Positions 16,667-26,203 of a stretch of DNA of 64,000 nt are shown here, in pieces (the first letter of the stretch is position 1; every line of letters begins with the position of its first letter). Source of the DNA: Synechococcus sp. Cruz-7E5 (GTDB taxonomy: Bacteria > Cyanobacteriota > Cyanobacteriia > PCC-6307 > Cyanobiaceae). Location: assembly GCF_024345995.1 (NCBI RefSeq), contig NZ_JAGQCE010000001.1, forward strand, positions 1 to 64,000, read 5' to 3'. Below the pieces are notes generated by a model. The model ran no database searches, was not told the DNA's origin, and saw only the letters and a list, made by a program, of their open reading frames with translations. The translations under genes and the position numbers were made by a program.

Positions 16667-18438
16667 GGGATCACCGCCCAAGGTGTCAGGAATGGCAAAT
16701 TATCTATTTTATAGAGACGGAGTTGCATCTCGCCTTCACTTTGTGCGAGAGGAAACTCCGGATCAAAGGGGGTTGGGAAAGAATCTGGATTGAGGTCAAC
16801 GATATCCTGCCAAAGATTGGGATCGCCGTACTGGGTGCCCGCGAGTGTATATAAGTTTGTGCCTGCAGGCACGGGATACATATATATGCTTTCGGTCACG
16901 TACGGCAAAGCCCATTTTTCGTATAGCGTAAGATGCATGCCAGCTGTTACTATATTCGGATTCTTCAATTGCCCACGGTTTAGATAGAAGATTGTTGGCC
17001 ACAGTCTCGCATCGCCGTACAGGCTCGTAGCGATGCCAATAAGCGTATCGCCATCTGCCGCGGCATAAGTAAAGACAGGCACACCGGATTTGCTCACGTC
17101 CGTACTCACGTATGGCAAGCTCTTTCTGTTATAGATTTTCAATTGGGTACCGACGGGAAGTGGGCTTAGATCTGTTAAGTTGTCCCAGTTGTGATTGCAG
17201 ATCGAAAACCACAGGCTGGAATCTGAATACTGGCTGTTGGCGATAGTCTGGATTGTGTCCCCTGCTTGCACCGTGTATGTGTAGAAATCTAAGCTGGCTT
17301 TTGCCCCCCGCCATTGTGCGATGCACTGGCCGAAGCGGTCGATGTCATCTTCGGTGACCCCAATCAGCGCGTTCGTAGTGACCATCTTCTTCCACTCCAC
17401 GGCGCGCTTTCTGCCTTTTGAGACAGCGTCGGATAGCTCATTGATCTGGACATTGCCATGCGGGTATAGTGGCATTACATCATATCCAGAAGCCATTGTC
17501 TCAAGCGCGTTCCAGTCCTTTCGCATCTTGGTATAGAGACCATCAGTACCGTCCGCCGCAGTCACACAATCTTGAATCATGAGGTCGACGTATTTATTCA
17601 TCAAAGACTGAGTGCTGGCAGGGTCGTTCGAATACCGATCCCACGTTGACGGTTGGTATCCGGCAAATGTCAAATAGGGATACTTGCCATTAAGATCGGC
17701 CTGAAGCTGGCCGAAGGGGTGTGTCGTGGCATAGGCAGGGTTCTTGTTTACGTGCGTCTGCCAATCATCGATCACAGCTTTATACGCATAATACTGGGCG
17801 TTCAGCATCATCGCCCATCCCCACTCCCAAATCGCCACCATCTTAAGATAGCTCACAATGAGTCCGTTTGTCAGGCATAGAAGGGCTGTCTGGGCGGTGC
17901 GATGTTCGGAAACATCCAACGGCTTAGACTGCGGGTCGTTCAAGGACGAATTCTTGAAGTGGTTCTGATAATTGATGAGTTTGTATAAGACTCCCTTCTG
18001 ATCATTCGCGACGTAGTTAGTATTGGTAGTGTTGATCCAATTTTTTGTGTGCAGGTCAAGTGAGTCAACCCACGTCTGGGTATGGGGATCGATGCTGGCG
18101 AATGCACTATTCTTGGTATCGACACCGAGCTTTTTCATCGCATCCCAGGTGTCAATCAGGCCGTCGCTGGTAGAAAGAAGGTCGTCGCGGTCTTGGTCGG
18201 ACGCAGTTTTCCATTCTGCATCGATGATTTTCTCCAGAAGATCCTTTAGCTCTTTCTGCAGTTCCGCTCTGTCGACAGGTGGAGGCGGTGGCGGAGACTC
18301 GGAATCGGGATAGATCAGTTTGAAGAAGAACTCAAAAGCTGCGATCCCCCCCGCGATGATGGGGCCTTCCTCGGGTATGGCGAAACTAATGGTCGTCAGG
18401 GTGCCCAGTACGGACTCGATGGTTGCCTTCGTATTCAT
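16663..18438 (-). CDS. LysM-repeat protein with helical, pore-former-like N-terminus
   Basis: The 591-residue protein has three C-terminal LysM-like modules at about 383-437 (YTVQAGDTIQTIANSQYSDS), 451-505 (DGDTLIGIATSLYGDARLW) and 523-578 (TNLYTLAGTQYGDPNLWQDI). The N-terminus has a Pro/Gly hydrophobic segment (FAIPEEGPIIAGGIAAFEFF), a proline-rich hinge (PPPPPP) and about 300 residues of predicted helices. That arrangement resembles the helical entry domain of Cry-type pore formers, but the similarity is only by pattern. LysM modules bind peptidoglycan or chitin, or occur in phage-tail baseplates. The gene starts 4 nt after its upstream neighbour ends. Confidence 0.7.
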   Translation of the reverse strand: MNTKATIESVLGTLTTISFAIPEEGPIIAGGIAAFEFFFKLIYPDSESPPPPPPVDRAELQKELKDLLEKIIDAEWKTASDQDRDDLLSTSDGLIDTWDAMKKLGVDTKNSAFASIDPHTQTWVDSLDLHTKNWINTTNTNYVANDQKGVLYKLINYQNHFKNSSLNDPQSKPLDVSEHRTAQTALLCLTNGLIVSYLKMVAIWEWGWAMMLNAQYYAYKAVIDDWQTHVNKNPAYATTHPFGQLQADLNGKYPYLTFAGYQPSTWDRYSNDPASTQSLMNKYVDLMIQDCVTAADGTDGLYTKMRKDWNALETMASGYDVMPLYPHGNVQINELSDAVSKGRKRAVEWKKMVTTNALIGVTEDDIDRFGQCIAQWRGAKASLDFYTYTVQAGDTIQTIANSQYSDSSLWFSICNHNWDNLTDLSPLPVGTQLKIYNRKSLPYVSTDVSKSGVPVFTYAAADGDTLIGIATSLYGDARLWPTIFYLNRGQLKNPNIVTAGMHLTLYEKWALPYVTESIYMYPVPAGTNLYTLAGTQYGDPNLWQDIVDLNPDSFPTPFDPEFPLAQSEGEMQLRLYKIDNLPFLTPWAVIP

Positions 18439-18442
18439 GGCT

Positions 18443-21400
18443 TCAGCTCGCAGATCCGGCGTCTTGTTCCGCCATGCGGGCCATCAGTTCCAGTCTCCAG
18501 TAGCGCGATGCATAGGGAAGGGACGGGTTAGACCCCAGAGCTGTGTTCACAAGACGCTCGCAGACGGCAACCAATCCGATGGATGTGACCGATCCGGGAG
18601 CATCATCCCAGGCTTCACCTGCGTCGTACCAAGCCTTGTATGCCGCGGCGTAGTCCGTAGGCGAGACGGGATTGGCTCCGCCGACACCGCACATCAACGT
18701 CACCTGAGCAAGCGCAGCGGTAACTACGATGAATTCGTCGGAACTCAGCGTCGGCATCACACCGCTGACATTCATTTGATACGCGGACCAGAAGGCTTTG
18801 TCATCCAAGCTCGCCATCTTCACTGGTAGCTGTGGCAAGTGCACAGTGTCGGGATCGACGATCACCTTGCCGGGTGTGGACAGGTTCCCTAGTGTGTCGG
18901 CAAATTGATACCAAACCGGCGCTGGCGTGACCGGAACGTTGAGCGACGGATCGGTTTGAAAGACAATGAGGCCGTTGGAATCCACAATCCAGGTTCCCTG
19001 GCCGGGAGAGCCTAGGGATTTTCCATCCTTGGCGACGGCCGCATAGGGGACCGCATGCGCTAGGCCGTCGTCCACCGTTCCAAGGAGCTTGACGCTGGCT
19101 GGATCTTTGGCGAAGTAGGAAGTACTGGCATTGAGTACGTCCACCGCGATGGTAACTCCTGGTCCGGGAACAGTGGAAACGGCGCAATTTGATGCTCGGG
19201 GCCGGTAGCGGTCCATCGCCGAGAAGTCGACCGAGATGGTGGCGGTGTTCGATTCGGCGCCGGTCTTATCCAACACCGAGTAGTCAAGCGTCACGCCGCT
19301 ACCGAGTGCCTGGCTGGCGTCAACGGTAACGATAGGGTTACCGTTGCTGTCGGTGGACAGGTTCCATATGCCGGTAGTGGGGGAATCCGTGGAGCCAAAG
19401 GTGCGGTTCTTGGCCTTGATGGTTTGATAACCGTTGGGGATCAGGCAGTGATCCAGAACGGAGATGGAAACGGGCTTGAATCGGCTGGCTTGTGACGGCG
19501 AAGGGATCGAAAAAGCCATCATCGCATTTTGGAGCGTGAGCGTCAGGGTGGCGCGTGCACTGGTCGTCTTGCCGATCCTCGCGTCATTCGTCACCAAAGC
19601 CCACTCCACGGAAACGCTGCGGTTTTTGTTCGGTTTGAATACATTGGGATCGGCCCGAAACTCGATTTCGAGAGGTTGTTTATTATCAACAGACCATCTT
19701 GCGCCAGTTGCAGTGTCGGCAAAAGACGCTACCAATTTATTCTCATTCCAGAGCCAGACCTCGCCCTTTTTGCTTGGAACAGATATCGGGGAGTAGGAGT
19801 AGGAGGAGCTGAAGCGGAACTCACTACGACTGACGGTCACCGTTTGAGATAAAGGGGCCGGCAGGATCGTGAGGGTGAGTTTCTTCTCTGCGGCACCAGC
19901 CTGCAACGCATACATGACGGTGACAGTCATTTCGCCGGTTGGCGGCTTGCTCGGAAAGCTGTAGATGGCGTACGGAGATCCGTCGGTACTCCAAGTGCCT
20001 CCATTGGGACCGGTGGCCATACCGAGTATGGGAATCCCAGGGAGGGGGCACCTCACCGGCTTTGACCGGTCTGCCGTAGTGATCGAGATGTCCTCCGGGG
20101 TGGCCGCTGAGGCAAAGTTCAGGGTCAGAGTGGCGGCAGGAGTGATCTTGTCGGCATACTTGAGGGTGTAGGGAACCGAAAGCGAGTTGGTCTCGTTTCT
20201 CAGGGCCGTCTTTGTAATGGCAATCTGGTTATTTTCAAGAACCGACCATTCGATCTCAGCCACGGTGATGACCTTCTGCTCTTTGCCGCTGGCGTCGATC
20301 AGGTTCAGTTCAACGCCCATATCAATGCTGTCGTCGAAGATCGTGACTGCCGGTGGGTTGATCCGGGGTATTGAGGTTTGGAGTGGAATCGGCGGGTTGG
20401 GCAGCAGCACGACGATGCTAAAAATCTTCCCGTTGAGCTCACACGTTGTGCGCTTGGTGACGCTGGTCGGTTTGTTTGGCGTGAAGACAATCGAAGTGGT
20501 GCCGTTGGGGTTGAAGACGACGTCCCACTTGGCTTCCTGGTCGGGACTGGGGCCCGCGGCGAGTATGGATCCGGTAGGAACAGGGACAGGGACGGCGGAT
20601 GTGCGGTCTGGGGCGAGGACTGTGATGTCCGTTGTGTCGCCAGGGACGATCGGACTAGCTGGGATGAAGTCGATTTCGATGTTCGCGGGCTCTGAGTAAT
20701 GCGCGGCGAGCCCTGAGAGCGCATCGCTGAACTCGAGGACATACTGGATTGAAGCCTTGGTCCGATTCGTGACTGTGTAAGAGATCTCGTTGGGATTTGT
20801 CACAGCCCACGATCCGTCGTTTCCTATTAATGTGGCGACTTTTTCCTTTGAGGAGGGGTCCAGCAGATAGGCGGCGCTGATGGTGAGCCCTTCCGGCGGT
20901 GGTGGGTCGTCGCCAAGAGAGATCGTTGCCGCTTTATCGCCGATCGCTATAGATATCTTTTTACTGTTGGGTTGATATGTGGTTCGCGTGCCGATCAACC
21001 CGCCGAGGGTTGCACCGGCCACTATCGACCCCGCGAGACCCAGGATGCCAGTGATTGCGAGAGCAATCTTGGCGTTGCGTCCCGTCGTCTTAGCGAGCTC
21101 CGCGCGGTTACCCTTGCGGAGGAGTTTAGGCATGGCGTCACGGATCTTCCGAGCGTTATCAGCTATTTCGTTGGCATGTTGCGCGGAACTTTTATTGGAG
21201 GGCGAAGGGTAATCTTGCGACTCATTGATCGCATTATTCCTACTGGCGTCTGCATCAGAAACCGCAAGGTCGAGGTCTGCGAGGGCTTTCGTTATCTTCT
21301 GCCAATCTCCCTCAGCTTGAACAATTTCGTTGCCGGCCTTCACGGCCCTCAACCCAGCTTCATTACAAGCCAGCGAGGCAGCATTCAAGGGCAATGGCCC

Positions 21401-22531
21401 TGGGTTGACTGGTGCGTCGTCTGACATGAGAGAGTCAGGAGCCTCATACTGATTTTTGAATTGTGGAAGAACCCCGTAGTTGGTGTCGGCCAGTTGCACT
21501 GGTTGCCTTAATTGAATAATCTGATTAAGGGAGTTGGCTGCCGCTCGGACTGGCGCCAAGGCTGCGGCCAAGCTGTCTGCAGCTACTTGGACTCTATCAG
21601 CGTTGACATTGTCTCCATCGATTGGACGCAGTTCAATTTGATTGGCGTTGTCACCGTTATTATTGTCGTCGCTATTATCGTCACCGCCGTCCTTTGGAAC
21701 CAAGAGGATGACGTGTGGGGTGGTCGAAGGGGCGGCCAGCCCCGATTGCAACGAAGCAAACAGTGGATCGTTCGCGTGACCAACGGGAAACTGCAACTCC
21801 ACGAGTCCAGGAACGGGGTTCTTCAGCAAGGCGGAGGTGAATCCGGCAAGGATCGCTCCTGCGATGAGATCCGTCTTCACACTCAAGCGTTTGTTGTAGA
21901 GATTCGAACTGAAGAGGGTATTGCGGAGAGCCTCAATTACAGGCAGGTTCTGCTGTGCGGCGAGGGTGTTGTATCCGGCCAGCGTCTCGATGATCTTTTC
22001 GGCGGTAGCTTCAATCGCCTGCAGAAAGTCAGACTGAGAGGCATGGTTCCCATCGAAGGGAGGGGCCAGATAAAGCATAGAGACATTTTTGGCATTACCA
22101 TTCGGGCGACGGGAAGGGTCAAAAACGTCAACAAAAGCGGCCCCCTCGTAGTAACCCGGTGCCTGGCTGATGAGCCTGGCGTTAACGTAGGAAAAAGCGC
22201 ATGGATCCGTGTTTGTGTAGGCCGCCGAGGACGTGCCTCCAGCCGCTTGGGCGATCAGTTTGAGGTGGCGGTCCTGGTAGTCGTCGTAGTTCCCTGGCTG
22301 ACAGGCCTGATTCGGAGACAAGTTCACCCGCTGCTGATTGGCATGCTTGGTCAGCTCAAGATAGAAGCCTCCATTAACTCCGCCCAGGCCGACACACAAT
22401 CCGTCGGCGTTGCCGGCGTTGACTGAGGCGAGATTCAGGCTGCCTTGCCCAGCTGCCTCGTAGAGAGGCGGATACTTTGAGGGAAATGTGAAGAATTGGA
22501 GTTTGACTTGAGTTCCGGGAATGGTTACCAT
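18443..22531 (-). CDS. giant protein with CshA-like beta repeats
   Basis: The product is about 1362 residues. ATG 22531 is chosen because AGGAG lies 9 nt upstream; the ATG at 22540 would abut it. Residues 1-300 form a globular domain with no signal peptide. A hydrophobic Gly/Ala segment lies near 487-513 (ITGILGLAGSIVAGATLGGL). From about 530 on, seven beta modules of 85-125 residues each carry a Trp-centred motif (GSWAVTNP, AKWDVVFNP, IEWSVLEN, GTWSTDGS, ARWSVDNK, GIWNLSTD, GTWIVDSN). This resembles CshA-type or Ig-like fibril repeats. It heads a three-gene minus-strand operon. A surface or toxin-delivery role is inferred. Confidence 0.7.
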   Translation of the reverse strand: MVTIPGTQVKLQFFTFPSKYPPLYEAAGQGSLNLASVNAGNADGLCVGLGGVNGGFYLELTKHANQQRVNLSPNQACQPGNYDDYQDRHLKLIAQAAGGTSSAAYTNTDPCAFSYVNARLISQAPGYYEGAAFVDVFDPSRRPNGNAKNVSMLYLAPPFDGNHASQSDFLQAIEATAEKIIETLAGYNTLAAQQNLPVIEALRNTLFSSNLYNKRLSVKTDLIAGAILAGFTSALLKNPVPGLVELQFPVGHANDPLFASLQSGLAAPSTTPHVILLVPKDGGDDNSDDNNNGDNANQIELRPIDGDNVNADRVQVAADSLAAALAPVRAAANSLNQIIQLRQPVQLADTNYGVLPQFKNQYEAPDSLMSDDAPVNPGPLPLNAASLACNEAGLRAVKAGNEIVQAEGDWQKITKALADLDLAVSDADASRNNAINESQDYPSPSNKSSAQHANEIADNARKIRDAMPKLLRKGNRAELAKTTGRNAKIALAITGILGLAGSIVAGATLGGLIGTRTTYQPNSKKISIAIGDKAATISLGDDPPPPEGLTISAAYLLDPSSKEKVATLIGNDGSWAVTNPNEISYTVTNRTKASIQYVLEFSDALSGLAAHYSEPANIEIDFIPASPIVPGDTTDITVLAPDRTSAVPVPVPTGSILAAGPSPDQEAKWDVVFNPNGTTSIVFTPNKPTSVTKRTTCELNGKIFSIVVLLPNPPIPLQTSIPRINPPAVTIFDDSIDMGVELNLIDASGKEQKVITVAEIEWSVLENNQIAITKTALRNETNSLSVPYTLKYADKITPAATLTLNFASAATPEDISITTADRSKPVRCPLPGIPILGMATGPNGGTWSTDGSPYAIYSFPSKPPTGEMTVTVMYALQAGAAEKKLTLTILPAPLSQTVTVSRSEFRFSSSYSYSPISVPSKKGEVWLWNENKLVASFADTATGARWSVDNKQPLEIEFRADPNVFKPNKNRSVSVEWALVTNDARIGKTTSARATLTLTLQNAMMAFSIPSPSQASRFKPVSISVLDHCLIPNGYQTIKAKNRTFGSTDSPTTGIWNLSTDSNGNPIVTVDASQALGSGVTLDYSVLDKTGAESNTATISVDFSAMDRYRPRASNCAVSTVPGPGVTIAVDVLNASTSYFAKDPASVKLLGTVDDGLAHAVPYAAVAKDGKSLGSPGQGTWIVDSNGLIVFQTDPSLNVPVTPAPVWYQFADTLGNLSTPGKVIVDPDTVHLPQLPVKMASLDDKAFWSAYQMNVSGVMPTLSSDEFIVVTAALAQVTLMCGVGGANPVSPTDYAAAYKAWYDAGEAWDDAPGSVTSIGLVAVCERLVNTALGSNPSLPYASRYWRLELMARMAEQDAGSAS

Positions 22532-22993
22532 CGAAATCATCTCCTAAAGACATAGATAGTGAAAGCAGGCCACGCGCGGGCTGAGCGCTCTAATGTATAG
22601 CACTCTTTCAGTACGAAGCAATCTGGTGCGTAATGTAGGCATTGCTACTGCGATTGAGCGTAAATGGCTGTTTCAAGCAAAGAAGTTTCACTCCACTACG
22701 GCAAAGCCCGGGCAGTATGTATTGTAACAGATGTCTTACGGCTGGAAATGGCGATGGGACATTTAGCGCATTAGCCTGGCACCTCCGATCAAGGAATGAC
22801 TCCAAGCCATGGCCGTGGTGATTCATGTCGTCATCGGCAGGACCTACCGGAAATAACGGCTCCAGCATGGCGCTCTACGCCTCAGAACATGAACGAGCAT
22901 CTGAAGCACGAAATAAACCAAGATTACTCTAGGCCCTGATCGCTGACTGCGCAGTAGCCACCAACACCGCAACCGAGATCTCAGACCGCTCGC
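22532..22993. other. promoter region of three-gene operon; otherwise empty
   Basis: The 460-bp gap contains no supported gene. On the minus strand, AGGAG at 22541-22545 serves the giant gene. The promoter must lie here, but I cannot assign boxes securely. Confidence 0.4.
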
Positions 22994-23356
22994 CTAGAGT
23001 GACTTCCCGGAGATTTGCACACAAAGTCGCTGCAGCTTCTCCAGGATTGAATCCGCTGTGGCGGTCCAATTGAACGGGGCCTTGGTCTTGTTGTAGGCCG
23101 CCACGAACTGCTCGATCCTGGCGATCAACTCCTTGACACTGGAGAAGCTGCCGCGGCGAATGGCTCGCTGGGTGATCACCCCAAACCAGCGCTCCACCTT
23201 GTTGAGTCAGGAGGCGTTGGTGGGTGTGTAGTGAACGTGGAAGCGGGGCTGCTGCGCCAGCCAGGCACGGACTTTTCCGTGCTTGAATACATACTGATCA
23301 AGGTAGGACCACTCCTCGATCGGCTCGTTGCGGGATAGCTTTGGTCGCCTGAGGCG
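22994..23356 (-). pseudogene. IS630-family transposase C-terminal remnant
   Basis: On the minus strand the sequence reads through KLSRNEPIEEWSYLDQY, KVRAWLAQQPRFHVHYTPTN and VERWFGVITQRAIRRG. This is the C-terminal part of an IS630-type DDE transposase. An in-frame TGA replaces the Trp codon expected in NASWLNKVERW. The N-terminal half is missing, replaced abruptly by the left end of repeat copy C. Confidence 0.75.
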
Positions 23357-24020
23357 AAATTGGGCCATGAATCGCAATGCAGCACAGGTGTACTAACACA
23401 ATGGTCTCGGGCCAGTTAGCTCCACACCCAGGGCAGGCTCAAGTGATGACGCAGGAGATCAGGCGTCTGCCCAGCGTAAGAAGCTCAGTACCCAGTCGCT
23501 GCAATGGGTTTGGCACCTCTTACGCTCTTACGCCTCTGAAGAAGGACCAGGGTGCTCGCTTCACAGCAGCGCCTTCGAGTGCTCAGCTACCGCAGTCGCG
23601 GGCGTGCGTTCAGCCACTGTGACCTGACCCACCCATCCCGGCGGCGGCGAGGGGAGATCGATCACGCGAGCGCAAGGGTGCGGGAGCGGTTCCGATCGTC
23701 TTGGCGTTCAGCTGCATGAGGAGGGTGCGATTGTCCTCCCGCACTCGCCTTGCCCTTGCGCAGCGTGACACCCTGAACCCCCCGCTGCCGGGTGGAATGC
23801 CAAGCCTCCTGCCGGTGCCTTCACAGTGGGGATGAGTCAGACCAAGTGGAACTCTTTCCTGACGCAGGGGGGTCTGTGAATCTTGCTTCAGTCCTCAAAT
23901 TCTTGTCCTCCGTTTTGGTCGGAATGCCTGGGACGTTCAAAAAGAAGTCCTGATCTCATCCTTTGCCTGAAGCCCTGCTCAACAGGATCAGCTGGTCTCT
24001 CCCCTATGCACCGATATCGA
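23349..24020. repeat. dispersed structured repeat, copy C (core 23587-23795)
   Basis: The longest copy aligns with copy A on its left flank from about 23349 (GGCGAAATTGGGCCATGAAT) and with copy B on its right flank. In its core both stem arms pair perfectly (GCGCAAGGG/CCCTTGCGC; GTGCGGGAG/CTCCCGCAC), where copies A and B have one mismatch each. The change on one side is compensatory in form. It lies between the IS630 remnant and the 3' end of the helicase gene. Confidence 0.8.
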
Positions 24021-24049
24021 CTTCCCCTCCTTTTCTGGCACAGCAGGAT

Positions 24050-26203
24050 CTATTGACCTGACCGCATCCAGAGGCTGGCCAGCCGCTTCCTCATGGAATG
24101 CCGCGCAGGCTCCTCGACGGCATCACCGACCACTGCCCCTTCCTGGCTGCACTCGACAGCGTCAACCAACTTCTCAACAGGGCATTCGCGCTTCGGTCCC
24201 TCAGAAGCCCGCAGATCAACCGCAGGGTCCTGTTGCAGCACCAGACCCACATCCAGAAGGAAGCGCTCAACGAGCGGCAGCGCTGAATCCAACTGTTGTT
24301 TCCCTAACATGTTCGCAACAGCATCAGCAGGATCAGTGGTCACCACCCGAAGCGCCGAGAGATCCAGCAGCAACAAGTGCCAGGCCAGAGCTGGATACCT
24401 GCGCTCGTAGTGACTGGCGACCACATGAACGTGGCTGGAATCGATGGCACCTTGAAACCAGCTCAGCGTGATCGTCTGGCCAGCTCGTGGAGCAGCCTCA
24501 GCAACGGGTACCGGGCTGGCTGATTCACTTCTCAAGGCAGGCTCAGGGGCACGGCTCTGCTTCACCAGTGTCACTTCCGTTTTGGAACCCATCTCAGGTT
24601 CATCAACCCTCTCGTGACCGGAGGGGGCACCTCCGGCAACCTTCGGCTTGAGCACCTCGTGGGAGTCCACCAGCAGGAAGCGCGGGTAGTCGTTGATGTA
24701 GCTGGCCAGGTCATCAAACAGCGGTGCTGGCCACTGCTTGGAAGAGCAGCTCTGCTGTGCCCGCGTCAATGCCACGTAGCGCAGGTTGAGCTCCACCTCC
24801 GGCAGCACCACCCCGCCCCGATACCCCTGCTCGTCCCAGAGAGCAGGCGCTTGCTCGGGGCCAAACTCCCAGGTCCTGAGATCAATAGGAACTCCGTGCA
24901 GCAGGTCGTGGCAATGAAAGTCATCAGCGAGGGTCACGCTGCCGAATTCCAGTCCCTTGGATTTGTGGGCCGTGGTCAAGGCCATCACAGTGGGCGTGAG
25001 CGAACTGACGACCATCCGCTTGATCCCTGCGATCTCTTCGGGGATGCCTTCCCAGCGCTCGTGACGATCGATCAGATGGCACCAGGCCTTGAGATCCCGC
25101 ACGTCCTGCTCATCCGCGTAGCTGCACAGCTCCCCATAACCCTTGAAAGCAGCGAGGAACCGATCACGGATCTGTGACTGCTCACCACGCTTGAGGTGGT
25201 AAAGATCCAGAAGCTGCTGGAGTCGGTACCCATCGATCCCTCCGCACCAGTAGGTCTGCTTCCCCTGGCAGGCCAGGACCAGCGCCTGCTTGTAGATGGC
25301 GGCATTGCCACGGGCGATGAAGGCAGAGGTGTCGGGAGCTGGTGTGCTGCGCAGACCCCGCAGCTGGCGAGTCTCTCCTTTCAAGGCCAGGAGATGGTTG
25401 GCTGCCTCAGCGATGTCAGCACCAAAGCGGAAGCTGCCGGTCAGAGCCAGCTCGTCCCAGTGGCCAGCACCCGCCATAGCGTTGGTGGCATGGCGGAACT
25501 GATAGATCTGCTGGTGAGGATCCCCAACGAACACCCTGCTGCAGGTCTGCTCAGAGAGGACCCGCAGCGTGACGGGGTTGGTGTCCTGGGCCTCATCAAG
25601 CAAGATCACGTCGTACCTGAGCCGGGGCCTCGAGAGCTGGTACAGCTTGAGGTAGCCGTCATGCAGCATCGGCACGCAGAACGCACTGGGGTCAACCATC
25701 AGCTCCCACAGCCGGGCAGCAGCCTGCATGGCCTGTCTGGGGTAGCGCTGCCGGTCTTTGACGGCCCAGGCAAACTCAGCCATATCGTCGCAGCCGCTGC
25801 AGAGGAAATGCTGCAGCACCTTGAGAGCACGATCAGCCAGCACCAGGTCCTTGTGGTTGCGCTGGTCCAGCCCAAGGGCAACTGCAGCCTGATTGGCGCG
25901 GATGCTGCCCCGGAGCTGGTGCCTGTATCGGTACCCCACAGCCCGGTAGGCCAGGGCGTGAATCGTTGAGCAGGTGACGTTGCCAGGGAAGCTCTCTCGG
26001 GCTTCTGCCGCCACCGTGCGGTTGAAGGCCAGATACAGGATTCGCTGCTGTGGTCGTTCCCGGGCATAGGCACGCAGGGTCGTCGTCTTGCCCGTGCCCG
26101 CAAAGGCAAGCACGCGTAGTGAATCAGAGCGGGAGTGAACAATCGCCTGCTGCTCCTCGCTCAGAGTCCATCCGCCATCAGGCGGGTGGTGGGAAATGGT
26201 CAT
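24050..26203 (-). CDS. SF1 UvrD/PcrA-like DNA helicase with C-terminal extension
   Basis: The 717-residue protein contains the SF1A motif set: Q-motif LSEEQQAIV (14-22), Walker A AFAGTGKT (33-40), Walker B DEAQD (203-207), GDPHQQIY (227-234), TTAHKSKGLEF (410-420) and VALTRAQQ (477-484). It lacks a RecB-type nuclease motif. About 230 C-terminal residues, rich in Glu, Pro and Ala, are unlike standard UvrD. ATG 26203 is preferred because GAGGAG precedes it by 7 nt. It is divergent from the HUH-protein gene 940 bp away. Rolling-circle replication commonly uses a helicase of this class, so a joint role is inferred. Confidence 0.8.
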   Translation of the reverse strand: MTISHHPPDGGWTLSEEQQAIVHSRSDSLRVLAFAGTGKTTTLRAYARERPQQRILYLAFNRTVAAEARESFPGNVTCSTIHALAYRAVGYRYRHQLRGSIRANQAAVALGLDQRNHKDLVLADRALKVLQHFLCSGCDDMAEFAWAVKDRQRYPRQAMQAAARLWELMVDPSAFCVPMLHDGYLKLYQLSRPRLRYDVILLDEAQDTNPVTLRVLSEQTCSRVFVGDPHQQIYQFRHATNAMAGAGHWDELALTGSFRFGADIAEAANHLLALKGETRQLRGLRSTPAPDTSAFIARGNAAIYKQALVLACQGKQTYWCGGIDGYRLQQLLDLYHLKRGEQSQIRDRFLAAFKGYGELCSYADEQDVRDLKAWCHLIDRHERWEGIPEEIAGIKRMVVSSLTPTVMALTTAHKSKGLEFGSVTLADDFHCHDLLHGVPIDLRTWEFGPEQAPALWDEQGYRGGVVLPEVELNLRYVALTRAQQSCSSKQWPAPLFDDLASYINDYPRFLLVDSHEVLKPKVAGGAPSGHERVDEPEMGSKTEVTLVKQSRAPEPALRSESASPVPVAEAAPRAGQTITLSWFQGAIDSSHVHVVASHYERRYPALAWHLLLLDLSALRVVTTDPADAVANMLGKQQLDSALPLVERFLLDVGLVLQQDPAVDLRASEGPKRECPVEKLVDAVECSQEGAVVGDAVEEPARHSMRKRLASLWMRSGQ

